Shown here piece after piece: positions 40,001-49,236 of a stretch of 64,000 bases of DNA. Positions within the stretch are counted from its first letter, which is position 1, and the number at the start of each line of letters is the position of its first letter. The stretch lies in assembly GCF_004016515.1 (NCBI RefSeq), contig NZ_SACT01000001.1:1054001-1118000 (forward strand), given 5' to 3'. The position numbers and the translations under genes were made by a program. The notes beneath the pieces are model-generated. The model was not told the origin of the DNA and did not search any database. It was given only the letters and a program-made list of their open reading frames with translations. The stretch is from Rubrivivax albus (GTDB lineage Bacteria; Pseudomonadota; Gammaproteobacteria; Burkholderiales; Burkholderiaceae_C).

Positions 40001-40957
40001 CTGGCGGCGCTGAAGGTGCCGGCCGCCGAGCCCGCACCGGCCGGCCAGCCGCGCGCGGCCGTGCCGACACGCGCGGCGCCGCGGCCTGCGACCAGCCACG
40101 CGGCGAAGGTCCAGCCGTTGACGGCGTGGACCTTCGGCGAGCTGCCGGAGCTGATGGAGATCGAGCGCGGCGGGCAGGTGCTGATCGGCTTCCCGGCCCT
40201 GGTGGACAAGGGCGCGCATGTCGAGATCGAGGTCTTCGACGAGCCCGAGGTGGCCGCCGCGAAGCACCGCGTGGGCCTGCGCCGGCTGGTCGCGCTGCAG
40301 ATCCGCGAGCCGCTCAAGTACCTCGAGAAGAACATCCCCGACCTGCAGAAGATGGGCGCCGCCTTCATGGCCCTGGGCTCGGTGGAGGACCTGCGCCAGC
40401 AGATCGTCGACCTGGCGCTGGACCGTGCCTTCCTGGCCGACCCGCTGCCCACCGATGCCGCATCGTTCAGCGCACGGGTGGACGAAGGCCGCACGCGGCT
40501 GAACCTGATCGCGCAGGAGGTGGCGCGCCAGTGCGGCGTGGTGCTGGTGGAGTGGCAGGCGGCGCAGCGCAAGCTCAAGGACAGCCGTGCCGACAAGGCG
40601 TTGGTGGACGACGTGACGGCGCAGCTGCAGCGGCTGGTCGGCAAGCGCTTCCTGCTGGAGACGCCCTGGGCGGCGCTGCAGCACCTGCCCCGCTACCTGA
40701 AGGCCGTGGTGCTCCGCCTGGACAAGTGGCGCGCTGACCCCGCCCGCGACGCGGCGCGTCTGGCGGAGCTGCGGCCGCTGGAGCAGCGCTGGCAGCGCCG
40801 CCTGGCCGAGCGCAAGGGCCAGGCCGATGCCCGGCTCGACGAGTTCCGCTGGCTGCTGGAGGAACTGCGCGTGAGCCTGTTCGCGCAGGAGCTGCGCACG
40901 CCGCAGCCGGTGAGCGTCAAGCGGCTGGAAAAGGTCTGGCAGCAGCTGTCGAACTGA
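37019..40957 (+). CDS. hrpA: ATP-dependent RNA helicase HrpA
   Basis: A 1312-residue DEAH-box helicase (E. coli HrpA ~1300 aa), involved in mRNA processing and, in E. coli, rescue of stalled ribosomes. Walker A G-E-T-G-S-G-K-T (Lys52), DEAH at about 147-150, S-A-T motif III, the RecA2 motifs T-N-V-A-E-T-S and Q-R-A-G-R-C-G-R, the HA2/OB region and the long HrpA-specific C-terminus are present. Residues ~222-246 are a Gly/Pro-rich loop encoded by a GC-rich interspersed repeat inserted in frame between RecA1 and RecA2. The start is GTG 37019. The 3' end overlaps the convergent amidase gene by 41 bases. Confidence 0.96.
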   Translation: MSSPPRSPARPAAPLKLHYPESLPVSARRDEIALAMRDHPVVIVCGETGSGKTTQLPKIALEIGRGWAGGGRGLIGHTQPRRIAATSVAKRIAEELQTPLGEVVGYKVRFQDRLQRGASVKLMTDGILLAETQGDPLLKAYDTLIVDEAHERSLNIDFLLGYLKALLPRRPDLKIVVTSATIDADRFAAHFASTRGPAPVIQVSGRLFPVEQRWRPFEEGVAPKATTSPAPQGGAPSLGRPGGRPSYDANDAIADAVDELWRGAAGDILVFLPGEREIREAADHLHKHLAQQHRGGPPAEILPLFARLSQAEQERVFNPGNGRRIVLATNVAETSLTVPGIRYVIDSGQARVKRYSYRNKVEQLQVEPISQAAANQRAGRCGRVADGVCIRLYDEPGFAARPRFTDPEILRSSLAGVILRMKALNLGAIEDFPFLEPPPRKAIADGYALLAELGAVDERNELTDTGRELSRLPLDPRIGRMILAARDRQALTEVLVIASALSVQDVRDRPLEQQQAADQKHKLFDDEKSEFNGYLKLWRWIEEGRGHGEASKTHKLSNRQQEQRLRDHFVSPRRVREWRDIHSQLHTVVAEHGWRLNGTPATYEQVHQSMLAGLLGNIGLKADDDEWYLGARGIRFWRHPGAHLSKKPGRWVVAAELVETTRLFGRGLAAIEPQWIAPIAGHLLKTQLLEPHWEKKAGEVVALERATLYGIVVYANRRVNYAKVDPAGARELFIREALVRGLREDAWDSRMPFLAHNRKLVRDLEALEHKSRRQDVLVDDELIFGFYDRLIPPEVCSGPMLERWFRDEVKRQPGLLQLSRDELMRHEAAGVTSDAFPRMVRLGGIDCAAAYLHEPGDAKDGLTVTVPIYALNQVAEDRCEWLVPGMLKDKIQALLKSLPQRPRSRLVPLPDTAASLAASLPFGDGSLMDALLKAVRERTQLPVQRADFKLEMLAPHLFMNLRVVDEHGRQLGMGRSLPALKTELGSQARSAFQALAALKVPAAEPAPAGQPRAAVPTRAAPRPATSHAAKVQPLTAWTFGELPELMEIERGGQVLIGFPALVDKGAHVEIEVFDEPEVAAAKHRVGLRRLVALQIREPLKYLEKNIPDLQKMGAAFMALGSVEDLRQQIVDLALDRAFLADPLPTDAASFSARVDEGRTRLNLIAQEVARQCGVVLVEWQAAQRKLKDSRADKALVDDVTAQLQRLVGKRFLLETPWAALQHLPRYLKAVVLRLDKWRADPARDAARLAELRPLEQRWQRRLAERKGQADARLDEFRWLLEELRVSLFAQELRTPQPVSVKRLEKVWQQLSN
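37683..37747 (+). repeat. GC-rich interspersed repeat inside hrpA
   Basis: The core GCCCCCC-AA-GGGGGC...TTGGGGCGGCCCGGCGG (37706-37746) is nearly identical to one at 47574-47615. It contains an inverted repeat (CCCCCC/GGGGGC) and here is translated in frame as part of HrpA. Confidence 0.75.
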
Positions 40958-42398
40958 CCGCGGGCGGCCGGCGCGCCAGCAGCTCCGGCACCACGGCCTC
41001 GTAGCCGGCCGCCACGCGCAGCAGCGCCGCGTCGCCGCGCGGCCTGCCGATCAGCTGCAGGCCCATCGGCCAGCGGCCAGTGGCGTCGAAGCCGGCCGGC
41101 ACGCTGATCGCCGGCAGGCCGGCGAAGGTGGCGTAGATCGTCGTCTCCATCCAGCGGTGGTAGGTGTCCATCGGGTGGCCGGCGATCTCGCGCGGCCAGG
41201 GCTGGTCGATGTCGAAGGGCCAGACCTGGGCCACCGGCAGCGCCAGCACGTCGTAGCGCTCGAACAGCGCCAGCAGCGCCTGCAGCAGTGCGCCGCGCTG
41301 CACGCTGGCGGCCATGAAGCTGCCGAAGCGCAGGTCCTGCGCGCCGTCGTGTTCCCACAGGGCCTCGGGCTTGACCTGGCCACGCTGCTCGGGCGTCTGC
41401 ATCACCGCCGCCACGGCCGGTGCGACCAGGGCGCGGCGCCACACCAGCCAGGCGCGCCATACCGCTTCCAGGTCCAGGTCTATCCGCGCCGGGCTCAGAT
41501 GGGCGCCGGCGTCGGCCATGCGGTGCAGCGCCGCTTCGCACACGCCGGCAATGCCAGGCTCCAACGGCAGGTGACCCTCCAGGTCGCCCAGCCAGCCGAT
41601 GCGCACGCCGTCCAGCGTCACGTCGGCCGGCGGCACCAGGCTGTCGTGCGGGTCGTCCAGCGACAGCGGCACGCGCGGGTCGAAGCCGGCCTGGACGGAC
41701 AGCAGCCGCGCCAGGTCGCGCACCGTGCGCGCCATCGGGCCGTCGGTGGCCAGCTGGCTGACGAAGAGCTCGGGCCGCGGCCAGCCTGGCACGCGGCCGG
41801 GGCTGGGCCGCAGGCCGAACACGTGGTTCCAGCCGGCCGGGTTGCGCAGCGAGCCCATGAAGTCCGAACCGTCGGCCACCGGCAGCAGGCGCAGGGCCAG
41901 CGCGACCGCCGCGCCACCGCTGGAGCCACCCGCGCTGCGTGCCGGGTCCCAGGCATTGGGGGTCTTGCCGAACAGGTGGTTGTAGGTGTGCGAGCCCAGC
42001 CCGAACTCCGGCATGTTGGTCTTGCCGATGACGATGCAGCCGGCGGCCTTCATGCGCGCCACGTAGAGGCTGTCGGCGGTGGGCATTGCATCCTTCAGCA
42101 GCGGCGAGCCGAAAGTGGTGGGAAAGCCCACCGCATGCCCGGTGTCCTTGATCGCCTGCGGAATGCCGTGCAGCCAGCCGCGGGAGGGGCCGCGCGCCAG
42201 TTCGGCATCGTGTTCGTCGGCCTGGGCCAGCAGCTGGTCGTCGGCGGCCAGGTTGACGATGGCGTTGGCCTGCGGGTTCAGCGCATGCACACGCGCCAAG
42301 GTGGCCTGCATCACCTCGCGGCACGACACCTGGCGGGCGTGGATGGCCCGCGACAGGGCATCGGCGTCGAGGTCGGTGAGGTCGGCGGGCAGGTCCAT
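40917..42398 (-). CDS. Amidase-signature hydrolase
   Basis: A 493-residue amidase (AS family). The Ser-cisSer-Lys triad is recognisable: Lys in I-P-Q-A-I-K-D-T (about 82), the cis-Ser in A-G-G-S-S-G-G-A-A and the nucleophile Ser in D-F-M-G-S-L-R-N-P-A. It would hydrolyse an amide to acid and ammonia; AS-family substrates cannot be read from sequence. Its stop lies 41 bases inside the end of convergent hrpA. Relative to the other two amidases in this window, the D-x-G-G/A-S motif is changed to D-F-M-G-S, marking a separate subgroup. Confidence 0.9.
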   Translation of the reverse strand: MDLPADLTDLDADALSRAIHARQVSCREVMQATLARVHALNPQANAIVNLAADDQLLAQADEHDAELARGPSRGWLHGIPQAIKDTGHAVGFPTTFGSPLLKDAMPTADSLYVARMKAAGCIVIGKTNMPEFGLGSHTYNHLFGKTPNAWDPARSAGGSSGGAAVALALRLLPVADGSDFMGSLRNPAGWNHVFGLRPSPGRVPGWPRPELFVSQLATDGPMARTVRDLARLLSVQAGFDPRVPLSLDDPHDSLVPPADVTLDGVRIGWLGDLEGHLPLEPGIAGVCEAALHRMADAGAHLSPARIDLDLEAVWRAWLVWRRALVAPAVAAVMQTPEQRGQVKPEALWEHDGAQDLRFGSFMAASVQRGALLQALLALFERYDVLALPVAQVWPFDIDQPWPREIAGHPMDTYHRWMETTIYATFAGLPAISVPAGFDATGRWPMGLQLIGRPRGDAALLRVAAGYEAVVPELLARRPPAVSSTAAARPFPAA

Positions 42399-42577
42399 GG
42401 CGGTCGGGATGGTGTCGTCTGAGACGCGACGATTGTGCGCAGCCCGGCGCCGCCCGGCAGGTCAGCGGGTGGCCGATGCCGGCGAAGGTTTTCCCTATGA
42501 AATTTGTCGCCGATCGACCCGCAAAATGGGCCATCACCCTTGTCTCACGCCGCCGTTCAATGGAAAGGATCGCCCCC

Positions 42578-44164
42578 ATGAAGATCGTCCGTCGCAGCCT
42601 GCTCGCGGCCTCCGCCCTGTCCGTCGCCGCGCTGGTCTCGCTGCCCGCCGTGGCGCAGGAAACGGTGCTGCGCGTCGTGCCGCACTCGAACCTGGCGATC
42701 CTGGACCCGATCTGGACCACGGCCTACATGAGCCGCAACCACGGCTACATGATCTACGACACGCTGTTCGGCACCGATGCCAACGGCCAGGTCAAGCCGC
42801 AGATGGTGGAGAGCTGGAACGTCAGCGACGACAACCGCCTGTGGACCTTCAAGCTGCGCAAGGGCCTGGCCTTCCACGACGGCGCGCCGGTGACCGGCGA
42901 GGACGTCATCGCCAGCCTGCAGCGCTGGGGCAAGCGCGACGCCATGGGCTCGGCGCTGATGCAGTTCGTGCAGCGCATGGACACGCCGGCCCCCGACACC
43001 TTCCGCATCTTCCTCGGCGAGGCCTGCGGCTTCGTGCTCGAGGCGCTGGGCAAGCCGTCGTCGAACGTGCCCTTCATCATGCCCAAGCGCATTGCCGAGA
43101 CCGATGCCACCAAGCAGATCGAGGAGCACATCGGTTCCGGCCCGTACATCTTCGTCAAGGACCAGTTCAAGCCGGGCGACAAGGCGGTCTACGTCAAGAA
43201 CACCAAGTACGTGCCGCGCAGCGAACCGCCGTCGGGCACCACCGGCGGCAAGAACGTCTACGTCGACCGCGTGGAGTGGAACCTCGCGCTGCGTGACGCG
43301 CAGGCGCAGGTGAATGCGCTGCAGAAGGGCGAGGTCGACATCATCGAGGCATTGGGCTTCGACCAGTTCGAGACAGTGAAGGCCGACCCCAACCTGCAGC
43401 TGCCCAAGTACAGCAACTTCGGTCTGCAGTACATGGCGCGCTTCAACCACCTGCACAAGCCCTTCGACAACCCGAAGGTGCGTGCCGCGGCGCTGGCGGC
43501 GTTCTCTCAGGAGCCGTTCCTGCGCGCGCAGGTCGGCGTCAAGGAACTCTACAAGGGCTGCGCGTCGATGTTCATCTGCGGCACGCCCTACGGCAGCACC
43601 GCCGGCAGCGAGATCCAGGCCAAGGGCAACATGCGCAAGGCGCAGCAGCTGCTCAAGGAGAGCGGCTACGACGGCACACCCGTGGTGCTGATGAAGCCCA
43701 CGGACCTGGCGGCCATCCAGAAGCTGCCCGACGTGGCCGCGCAGCTGCTGCGTCAGGCCGGTTTCAAGGTCGACCTGCAGGCCATGGACTGGCAGACCCT
43801 GGTCGGCCGCCGCGCCAAGAAGGACGCACCGTCGGCCGGTGGCTGGAACATGTTCCTGACCGCCTGGCAGGCCTTCGACGTCTGGAGCCCGATCGCCAAC
43901 CCGGCGCTCGACTCGCGCGGTGAGAAGTCGGTCTGGTTCGGCTGGCCCACCGATCAGAAGCTGGTGGAGCTGCGCAACGCCTTCATGCGGGCCACCGACG
44001 AGGCTTCCAAGAAGAAGCTGGCCGACCAGATCCACGCCCGGGCCTTCGAGGTGGGCACGCACGCGGCGCTGGGGGAGTACCAGCAGCCGATGGCCGCACG
44101 CAAGAACATCAGCGGCTTCTTCGTGACCAACGGCAACATCTACTGGAACCTGAAGAAGAACTGA
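42578..44164 (+). CDS. Peptide ABC transporter substrate-binding protein (DppA/OppA family)
   Basis: A 528-residue periplasmic receptor of SBP family 5 with a signal peptide (M-K-I-V-R-R-S-L-L-A-A-S, cleavage near A-V-A-Q-E, residue 28), the conserved I-L-D-P-I-W near 44 and F-K-L-R-K-G-L-A-F-H-D-G-A-P-V near 92. It delivers oligopeptides or similar solutes to the permeases downstream. ATG 42578 has GGAAAGGA upstream; the frame extends to 42476 but lacks a signal peptide there. First gene of the 42578-51622 operon. Confidence 0.92.
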   Translation: MKIVRRSLLAASALSVAALVSLPAVAQETVLRVVPHSNLAILDPIWTTAYMSRNHGYMIYDTLFGTDANGQVKPQMVESWNVSDDNRLWTFKLRKGLAFHDGAPVTGEDVIASLQRWGKRDAMGSALMQFVQRMDTPAPDTFRIFLGEACGFVLEALGKPSSNVPFIMPKRIAETDATKQIEEHIGSGPYIFVKDQFKPGDKAVYVKNTKYVPRSEPPSGTTGGKNVYVDRVEWNLALRDAQAQVNALQKGEVDIIEALGFDQFETVKADPNLQLPKYSNFGLQYMARFNHLHKPFDNPKVRAAALAAFSQEPFLRAQVGVKELYKGCASMFICGTPYGSTAGSEIQAKGNMRKAQQLLKESGYDGTPVVLMKPTDLAAIQKLPDVAAQLLRQAGFKVDLQAMDWQTLVGRRAKKDAPSAGGWNMFLTAWQAFDVWSPIANPALDSRGEKSVWFGWPTDQKLVELRNAFMRATDEASKKKLADQIHARAFEVGTHAALGEYQQPMAARKNISGFFVTNGNIYWNLKKN

Positions 44165-44171
44165 GCCGCCC

Positions 44172-45662
44172 GTGCACGACGTGGCCACCGGGGCGCCCGC
44201 CGCCCCGGCCTTCGACTGCGTGATCGCCGGCGGCACGGTGATCGACGGCACGCGGGCGCCGCGCTTTGGTGCCGATGTGGGCATCGTCGACGGGCGCATT
44301 GCCGCGGTGGGCGACCTCGCCGATCGTGCCGCGGCGCGCCGCATCGACGCCCGTGGGCGCATCGTCGCCCCCGGCTTCATCGATGCCCACACGCACGACG
44401 ACCAGGCGGTCCGTGCGCTGCCCGCGCTGCCGTTCAAGGTGTCCCAGGGCGTGACCACCGTGGTCACCGGCAACTGCGGCATCAGCATCGCACCTTGGCG
44501 GACGGGGGCGCCGTGCCCGCCGCCGCTGGACCTGATGGACCGCGGTGACGAGGTCTTCACGGGCTTCGCCGACTACCTGGGCGCGCTGCAGCGCGACCCC
44601 GCCGCGGTGAACGTGGCGGCACTGGTGGGCCACAGCACGCTGCGCGTGCTGGCCATGGATCGCACCGACCGGCCGGCCACGCGCGACGAGATCGCGGCCA
44701 TGGCCGGCGAAGTCGAGGCGGCGCTGGCGGCGGGGGCCATCGGCCTGTCCACCGGCACCTTCTACCCGCCGGCGGTGGCGGCGACGACCGACGAGATCAT
44801 CGGCGTCGGCGCACCGCTGCGCGGCGGTGCCGGCCTGTACGCCACCCACATGCGTGACGAGGCCGATGCGGTGATGGCCGCCATCGAGGAAACGCTGGAC
44901 ATCGGTCGCGCGCTGGACTGCCCGGTGGTGATCTCGCACCACAAGCTCAGCGGCGCCGCCAACCACGGGCGTTCGCCGCAGTCGCTGGGCCGCATCGCCG
45001 CGGCCATGCGCGGGCAGTGCGTGGCGCTGGACTGCTACCCCTACACCGCCGGCTCGACGATGATCCGCCCCGACCGCGGCATGCTCGACGTGCGCGTGAT
45101 CATCGCCTCCAGCGTGCCGCACCCCGAGTGCGCCGGCCGCGACCTGGCGGACATCGCCGCGGAGTGGGGCGTGGCCCGCGACGAGGCGGCACGCCGCCTG
45201 CAACCGGGCAGCGCCATCTACTTCATGATGGACGAGGGCGACGTGCAGCGCATCCTGGCCTTCGACGAGACCATGATCGGCTCCGACGGCATCCCGCTGG
45301 GCGACAAGCCGCACCCGCGGCTGTGGGGCACCTTCCCTCGCGTGCTTGGCCACTACAGCCGCGGCCTGGGGCTGTTTCCGCTGGAGACCGCGGTCTGGAA
45401 GATGACGGGGCTGACGGCGCGCAACTTCGGCCTGGCCGACCGCGGCACGGTGGCCGTGGGGCAGGCGGCGGACCTGGTGGTCTTCGACGCCGACGCCATC
45501 TCCGACACCGCCACCTACGACGACCCGCAGCGGCCCGCCGCGGGCATCGACGTCGTGCTCGTCAACGGCGAGCCGGTGTGGCAGGGCGGTGCCATCACCG
45601 GCGCACGCCCCGGCCAGGTGCTGCGGCGTACGCCGCGCAACGGCGCGCCGCGCCCCCACTGA
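44172..45662 (+). CDS. N-acyl-D-amino-acid deacylase (D-aminoacylase)
   Basis: A 496-residue zinc amidohydrolase that removes acyl groups from N-acyl-D-amino acids. The metal motif G-F-I-D-A-H-T-H-D-D (about residue 71), the D-aminoacylase-specific Cys in G-N-C-G-I-S, V-V-I-S-H-H-K and the catalytic Asp in M-I-G-S-D-G-I-P-L-G are present, and the P-H-P-R-L-W-G-T-F-P-R-V-L-G block is diagnostic for the subfamily. The start is GTG 44172, seven bases after the binding protein gene. Its insertion between the receptor and permease genes indicates the imported compounds contain D-residues or N-acyl caps. Confidence 0.92.
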   Translation: MHDVATGAPAAPAFDCVIAGGTVIDGTRAPRFGADVGIVDGRIAAVGDLADRAAARRIDARGRIVAPGFIDAHTHDDQAVRALPALPFKVSQGVTTVVTGNCGISIAPWRTGAPCPPPLDLMDRGDEVFTGFADYLGALQRDPAAVNVAALVGHSTLRVLAMDRTDRPATRDEIAAMAGEVEAALAAGAIGLSTGTFYPPAVAATTDEIIGVGAPLRGGAGLYATHMRDEADAVMAAIEETLDIGRALDCPVVISHHKLSGAANHGRSPQSLGRIAAAMRGQCVALDCYPYTAGSTMIRPDRGMLDVRVIIASSVPHPECAGRDLADIAAEWGVARDEAARRLQPGSAIYFMMDEGDVQRILAFDETMIGSDGIPLGDKPHPRLWGTFPRVLGHYSRGLGLFPLETAVWKMTGLTARNFGLADRGTVAVGQAADLVVFDADAISDTATYDDPQRPAAGIDVVLVNGEPVWQGGAITGARPGQVLRRTPRNGAPRPH

Positions 45663-45671
45663 GCACCGGCC

Positions 45672-46613
<942 letters not shown>

Positions 46614-46615
46614 GC

Positions 46616-47545
46616 ATGAGCCGATCCGAATACGACGAACTCAGCGTCGAGGCCGCATCGGTCGTCGAGCAGCCCAGTGCCTGGGCGCGTGCCGGGCGCA
46701 ACCTGTCGGTGCGCATCGGTGGCGGGGTGATGGCGCTGCTGGTGGTGATTGCGCTGCTGGCGCCCTGGCTGGGCACGGTGGACCCGTCGCTGTTCGACCC
46801 CGCCAGCCGCGACCTGCTGCCGGGTGCCGAAGGCGAGATCACCACGCTGGACGGCGAGTACCTGCCGCACCGGTTCCTGATGGGCTCCGACAGCTTCGGC
46901 CGCGACATCTACAGCCGCGTGATCTACGGCACCCAGGTCTCGCTGATCGTGGGCCTGGCCACGGCCGTGGTGGCCATGGCCTTCGGCATCGTCTTCGGCC
47001 TGCTCGCCGGCTTCCTGCGTTGGCTGGACGGGCCGCTGATGCGCGTCATGGACGGCCTGATGGCCATCCCCGCGATCCTGATCGCCATCGCGCTGGTGGC
47101 CATGTGGCGGGGCAGCCTGACCACCGTGGTCATCGCCATCGCCATCCCCGAGATCCCGCGCGTGACGCGCCTGGTGCGCTCGCTGGTGCTCACGATCCGC
47201 GAGGAGCCGTACGTCGAGGCGGCGATCTCGCTGGGCACGCCCACCTGGCGCATCATGGCGCGCCACGTGCTGCCCAACACCGTGGCGCCGCTGATCGTGC
47301 AGGCCACCTTCATCTGCGCCTCGGGCATCCTCACCGAGGCCATCCTGTCGTTCCTGGGCGTGGGCCTGCCGCCAGACGTGCCCACCTGGGGCAACGTGAT
47401 GGCCGAAGGCCGGGCGCAGTTCACCGAGTACCCGCACAACATCTTCTTCCCCGGCATCTTCCTGGCGCTGACCGTGCTGGCCGTGAACATGCTCGGCGAC
47501 GGTCTGCGCGACACGCTGGACCCCAAGATGGCCAAGCGGGTATGA
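46616..47545 (+). CDS. Peptide ABC transporter permease, DppC type
   Basis: A 309-residue permease partner with the DppC/OppC N-terminal cytoplasmic tail, M-G-S-D-S-F-G-R-D-I-Y-S-R after helix 1, and the EAA loop Y-V-E-A-A-I-S-L-G-T-P near residue 205. The stop overlaps the ATPase start (ATGA). Confidence 0.95.
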   Translation: MSRSEYDELSVEAASVVEQPSAWARAGRNLSVRIGGGVMALLVVIALLAPWLGTVDPSLFDPASRDLLPGAEGEITTLDGEYLPHRFLMGSDSFGRDIYSRVIYGTQVSLIVGLATAVVAMAFGIVFGLLAGFLRWLDGPLMRVMDGLMAIPAILIAIALVAMWRGSLTTVVIAIAIPEIPRVTRLVRSLVLTIREEPYVEAAISLGTPTWRIMARHVLPNTVAPLIVQATFICASGILTEAILSFLGVGLPPDVPTWGNVMAEGRAQFTEYPHNIFFPGIFLALTVLAVNMLGDGLRDTLDPKMAKRV

Positions 47546-49236
47546 ACGAGCCCCCAACCTCGCTGCGCTCGGGGCCCCCCGAGGGGGCTGCCGGGCCCTT
47601 GGGGCGGCCCGGCGGGCCCGATACGTCACCGATCCTGCAGGTCGATGGCCTGACCATCGGCCTGCCCAGTGGCGGCGACCGCAGCGTCGCCGTGCGGAAC
47701 GTGTCCTTCACCGTCGGCCGTGGCGAGATCGTCTGCCTGGTCGGCGAATCCGGCTCCGGCAAGTCGGTGATCGCGCAGTCGGTGATGGGGCTGCTGCCCA
47801 AGTCGCTGCCGGTCCAGGCGGGCGCGATCCGCCTGGAAGGCGAGGACATCACGCACGCGCCGCTGTCGCGCCTGCGCGAGCTGCGCGCCACGCGCATGAG
47901 CATGATCTTCCAGGAGCCGATGACGGCGCTGAACCCGGTCATGACCTGCGGCGACCAGATCGACGAGGTGCTGCGCGAGCACACCCCGCTGGATGCCGCC
48001 GCGCGCCGTGCCAAGGTGCTGGACATCGTGCGCGAGGTGCTGCTGCCCGACCCGGAACGCATCGTCGCCAGCTACCCGCACCAGCTCAGCGGCGGCCAGC
48101 GCCAGCGCATCATGATCGCGATGGCGCTGGTGCTCGACCCGGTGCTGCTGATCGCCGACGAACCGACCACCGCGCTGGACGTCACCACGCAGGCGCAGAT
48201 CCTCAAGCTGATCCTGGACCTGCAGGCCCGCCACGGCACCGGCGTGCTGTTCATCACCCACGACTTCGGCGTGGTGGCCGAGATCGCCCACCGCGTGGCG
48301 GTCCTGCGCCTGGGCGACCTGGTGGAGGTGGGCGGCAAGGACGCGGTGCTGCAGCAGCCGCAGCACCCTTACACGCGCATGCTGATGGCCTCGGTGCCCA
48401 CGCTGCGCACCACGGCCCGTGCGCTGCCGCCCGACGCGCCGGTGGTGCTGCAGGTGCAGGGCCTGGCCAAGACCTACGACACGCGCAGCTGGTTCGGCCA
48501 GCGGCGCACCGTGCACGCCGCGCAGGGCGTGAGCTTCGAGATCCGGCGCGGCCAGACGCTGGGCATCGTCGGCGAGTCCGGCTCCGGCAAGAGCACGGTG
48601 GCGCGCTGCATCGTGCGCCTGATCGACCCCAGCGGGGGCGAGGTGTCGCTGGGCGGCGAGTCCATCGCCCGCCTGCCGGCGGCCCGCCTGCGCCCGTTGC
48701 GCCGGCGCGTGCAGATCGTGTTCCAGGACCCGTACCGCTCGCTGAACCCGCGCCGCACCGTGCGCGAGGCGATGATCGAAGGGCCGATGAATTTCGGCAT
48801 GGCGCGTGCCGAGGCGGATGTCAAGGCGGCCGAACTGCTGGGCCTTGTGCGCCTGGACGCCAGCGCGCTGGAGCGCTACCCGCACCAGTTCAGCGGCGGC
48901 CAGCGCCAGCGCATCTGCATCGCGCGCGCCCTGATGCTGGAGCCCGAGCTGCTGGTGGCCGACGAGGCCGTCAGCGCGCTGGACGTGTCGGTGCAGGCCC
49001 AGGTGCTGGAGCTGTTCGCCGAGATCCGCCAGCGCCTGCATATCGCCATGCTCTTCATCACCCACGACCTGCGCGTGGCCTCTCAGGTCTGCGACTTCCT
49101 GGCCGTGATGCGCCAGGGCGAGGTGGTCGAACACGGCCCGGCGCACCAGGTCTTCGGTGCACCGCGCCACGAATACACCCGGGCGCTGTTCGCCGCTGCA
49201 CCGGGCCGCGAGTTCGCTTTCGGGAGTGCGTCTTGA
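47542..49236 (+). CDS. Fused dipeptide ABC transporter ATP-binding protein (DppD-DppF)
   Basis: A 564-residue protein with two complete ABC ATPase domains, equivalent to DppD and DppF. Domain 1 (about 30-280) has Walker A G-E-S-G-S-G-K-S, signature L-S-G-G-Q-R-Q-R and Walker B L-L-I-A-D-E-P; domain 2 (about 300-550) has [17 protein letters not shown] and L-L-V-A-D-E-A, where the usual Pro after Glu is Ala. The H-P-Y-T-R-M-L peptide-transporter motif follows domain 1. The first ~28 residues come from a GC-rich interspersed repeat and are not part of the family. It completes a full importer. Confidence 0.94.
   Translation: MNEPPTSLRSGPPEGAAGPLGRPGGPDTSPILQVDGLTIGLPSGGDRSVAVRNVSFTVGRGEIVCLVGESGSGKSVIAQSVMGLLPKSLPVQAGAIRLEGEDITHAPLSRLRELRATRMSMIFQEPMTALNPVMTCGDQIDEVLREHTPLDAAARRAKVLDIVREVLLPDPERIVASYPHQLSGGQRQRIMIAMALVLDPVLLIADEPTTALDVTTQAQILKLILDLQARHGTGVLFITHDFGVVAEIAHRVAVLRLGDLVEVGGKDAVLQQPQHPYTRMLMASVPTLRTTARALPPDAPVVLQVQGLAKTYDTRSWFGQRRTVHAAQGVSFEIRRGQTLGIVGESGSGKSTVARCIVRLIDPSGGEVSLGGESIARLPAARLRPLRRRVQIVFQDPYRSLNPRRTVREAMIEGPMNFGMARAEADVKAAELLGLVRLDASALERYPHQFSGGQRQRICIARALMLEPELLVADEAVSALDVSVQAQVLELFAEIRQRLHIAMLFITHDLRVASQVCDFLAVMRQGEVVEHGPAHQVFGAPRHEYTRALFAAAPGREFAFGSAS
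47551..47616 (+). repeat. GC-rich interspersed repeat at the 5' end of the ATPase gene
   Basis: The second copy of the element found in hrpA; core GCCCCCC-GA-GGGGGC...CCTTGGGGCGGCCCGGCGG at 47574-47615. It is translated as the Gly/Pro-rich N-terminal tail of the ATPase. Confidence 0.75.

Noticed and set aside
36959-40684. A 1241-codon open frame antisense to hrpA
   Set aside because: Same shadow effect; the sense frame encodes a complete HrpA with all helicase motifs.
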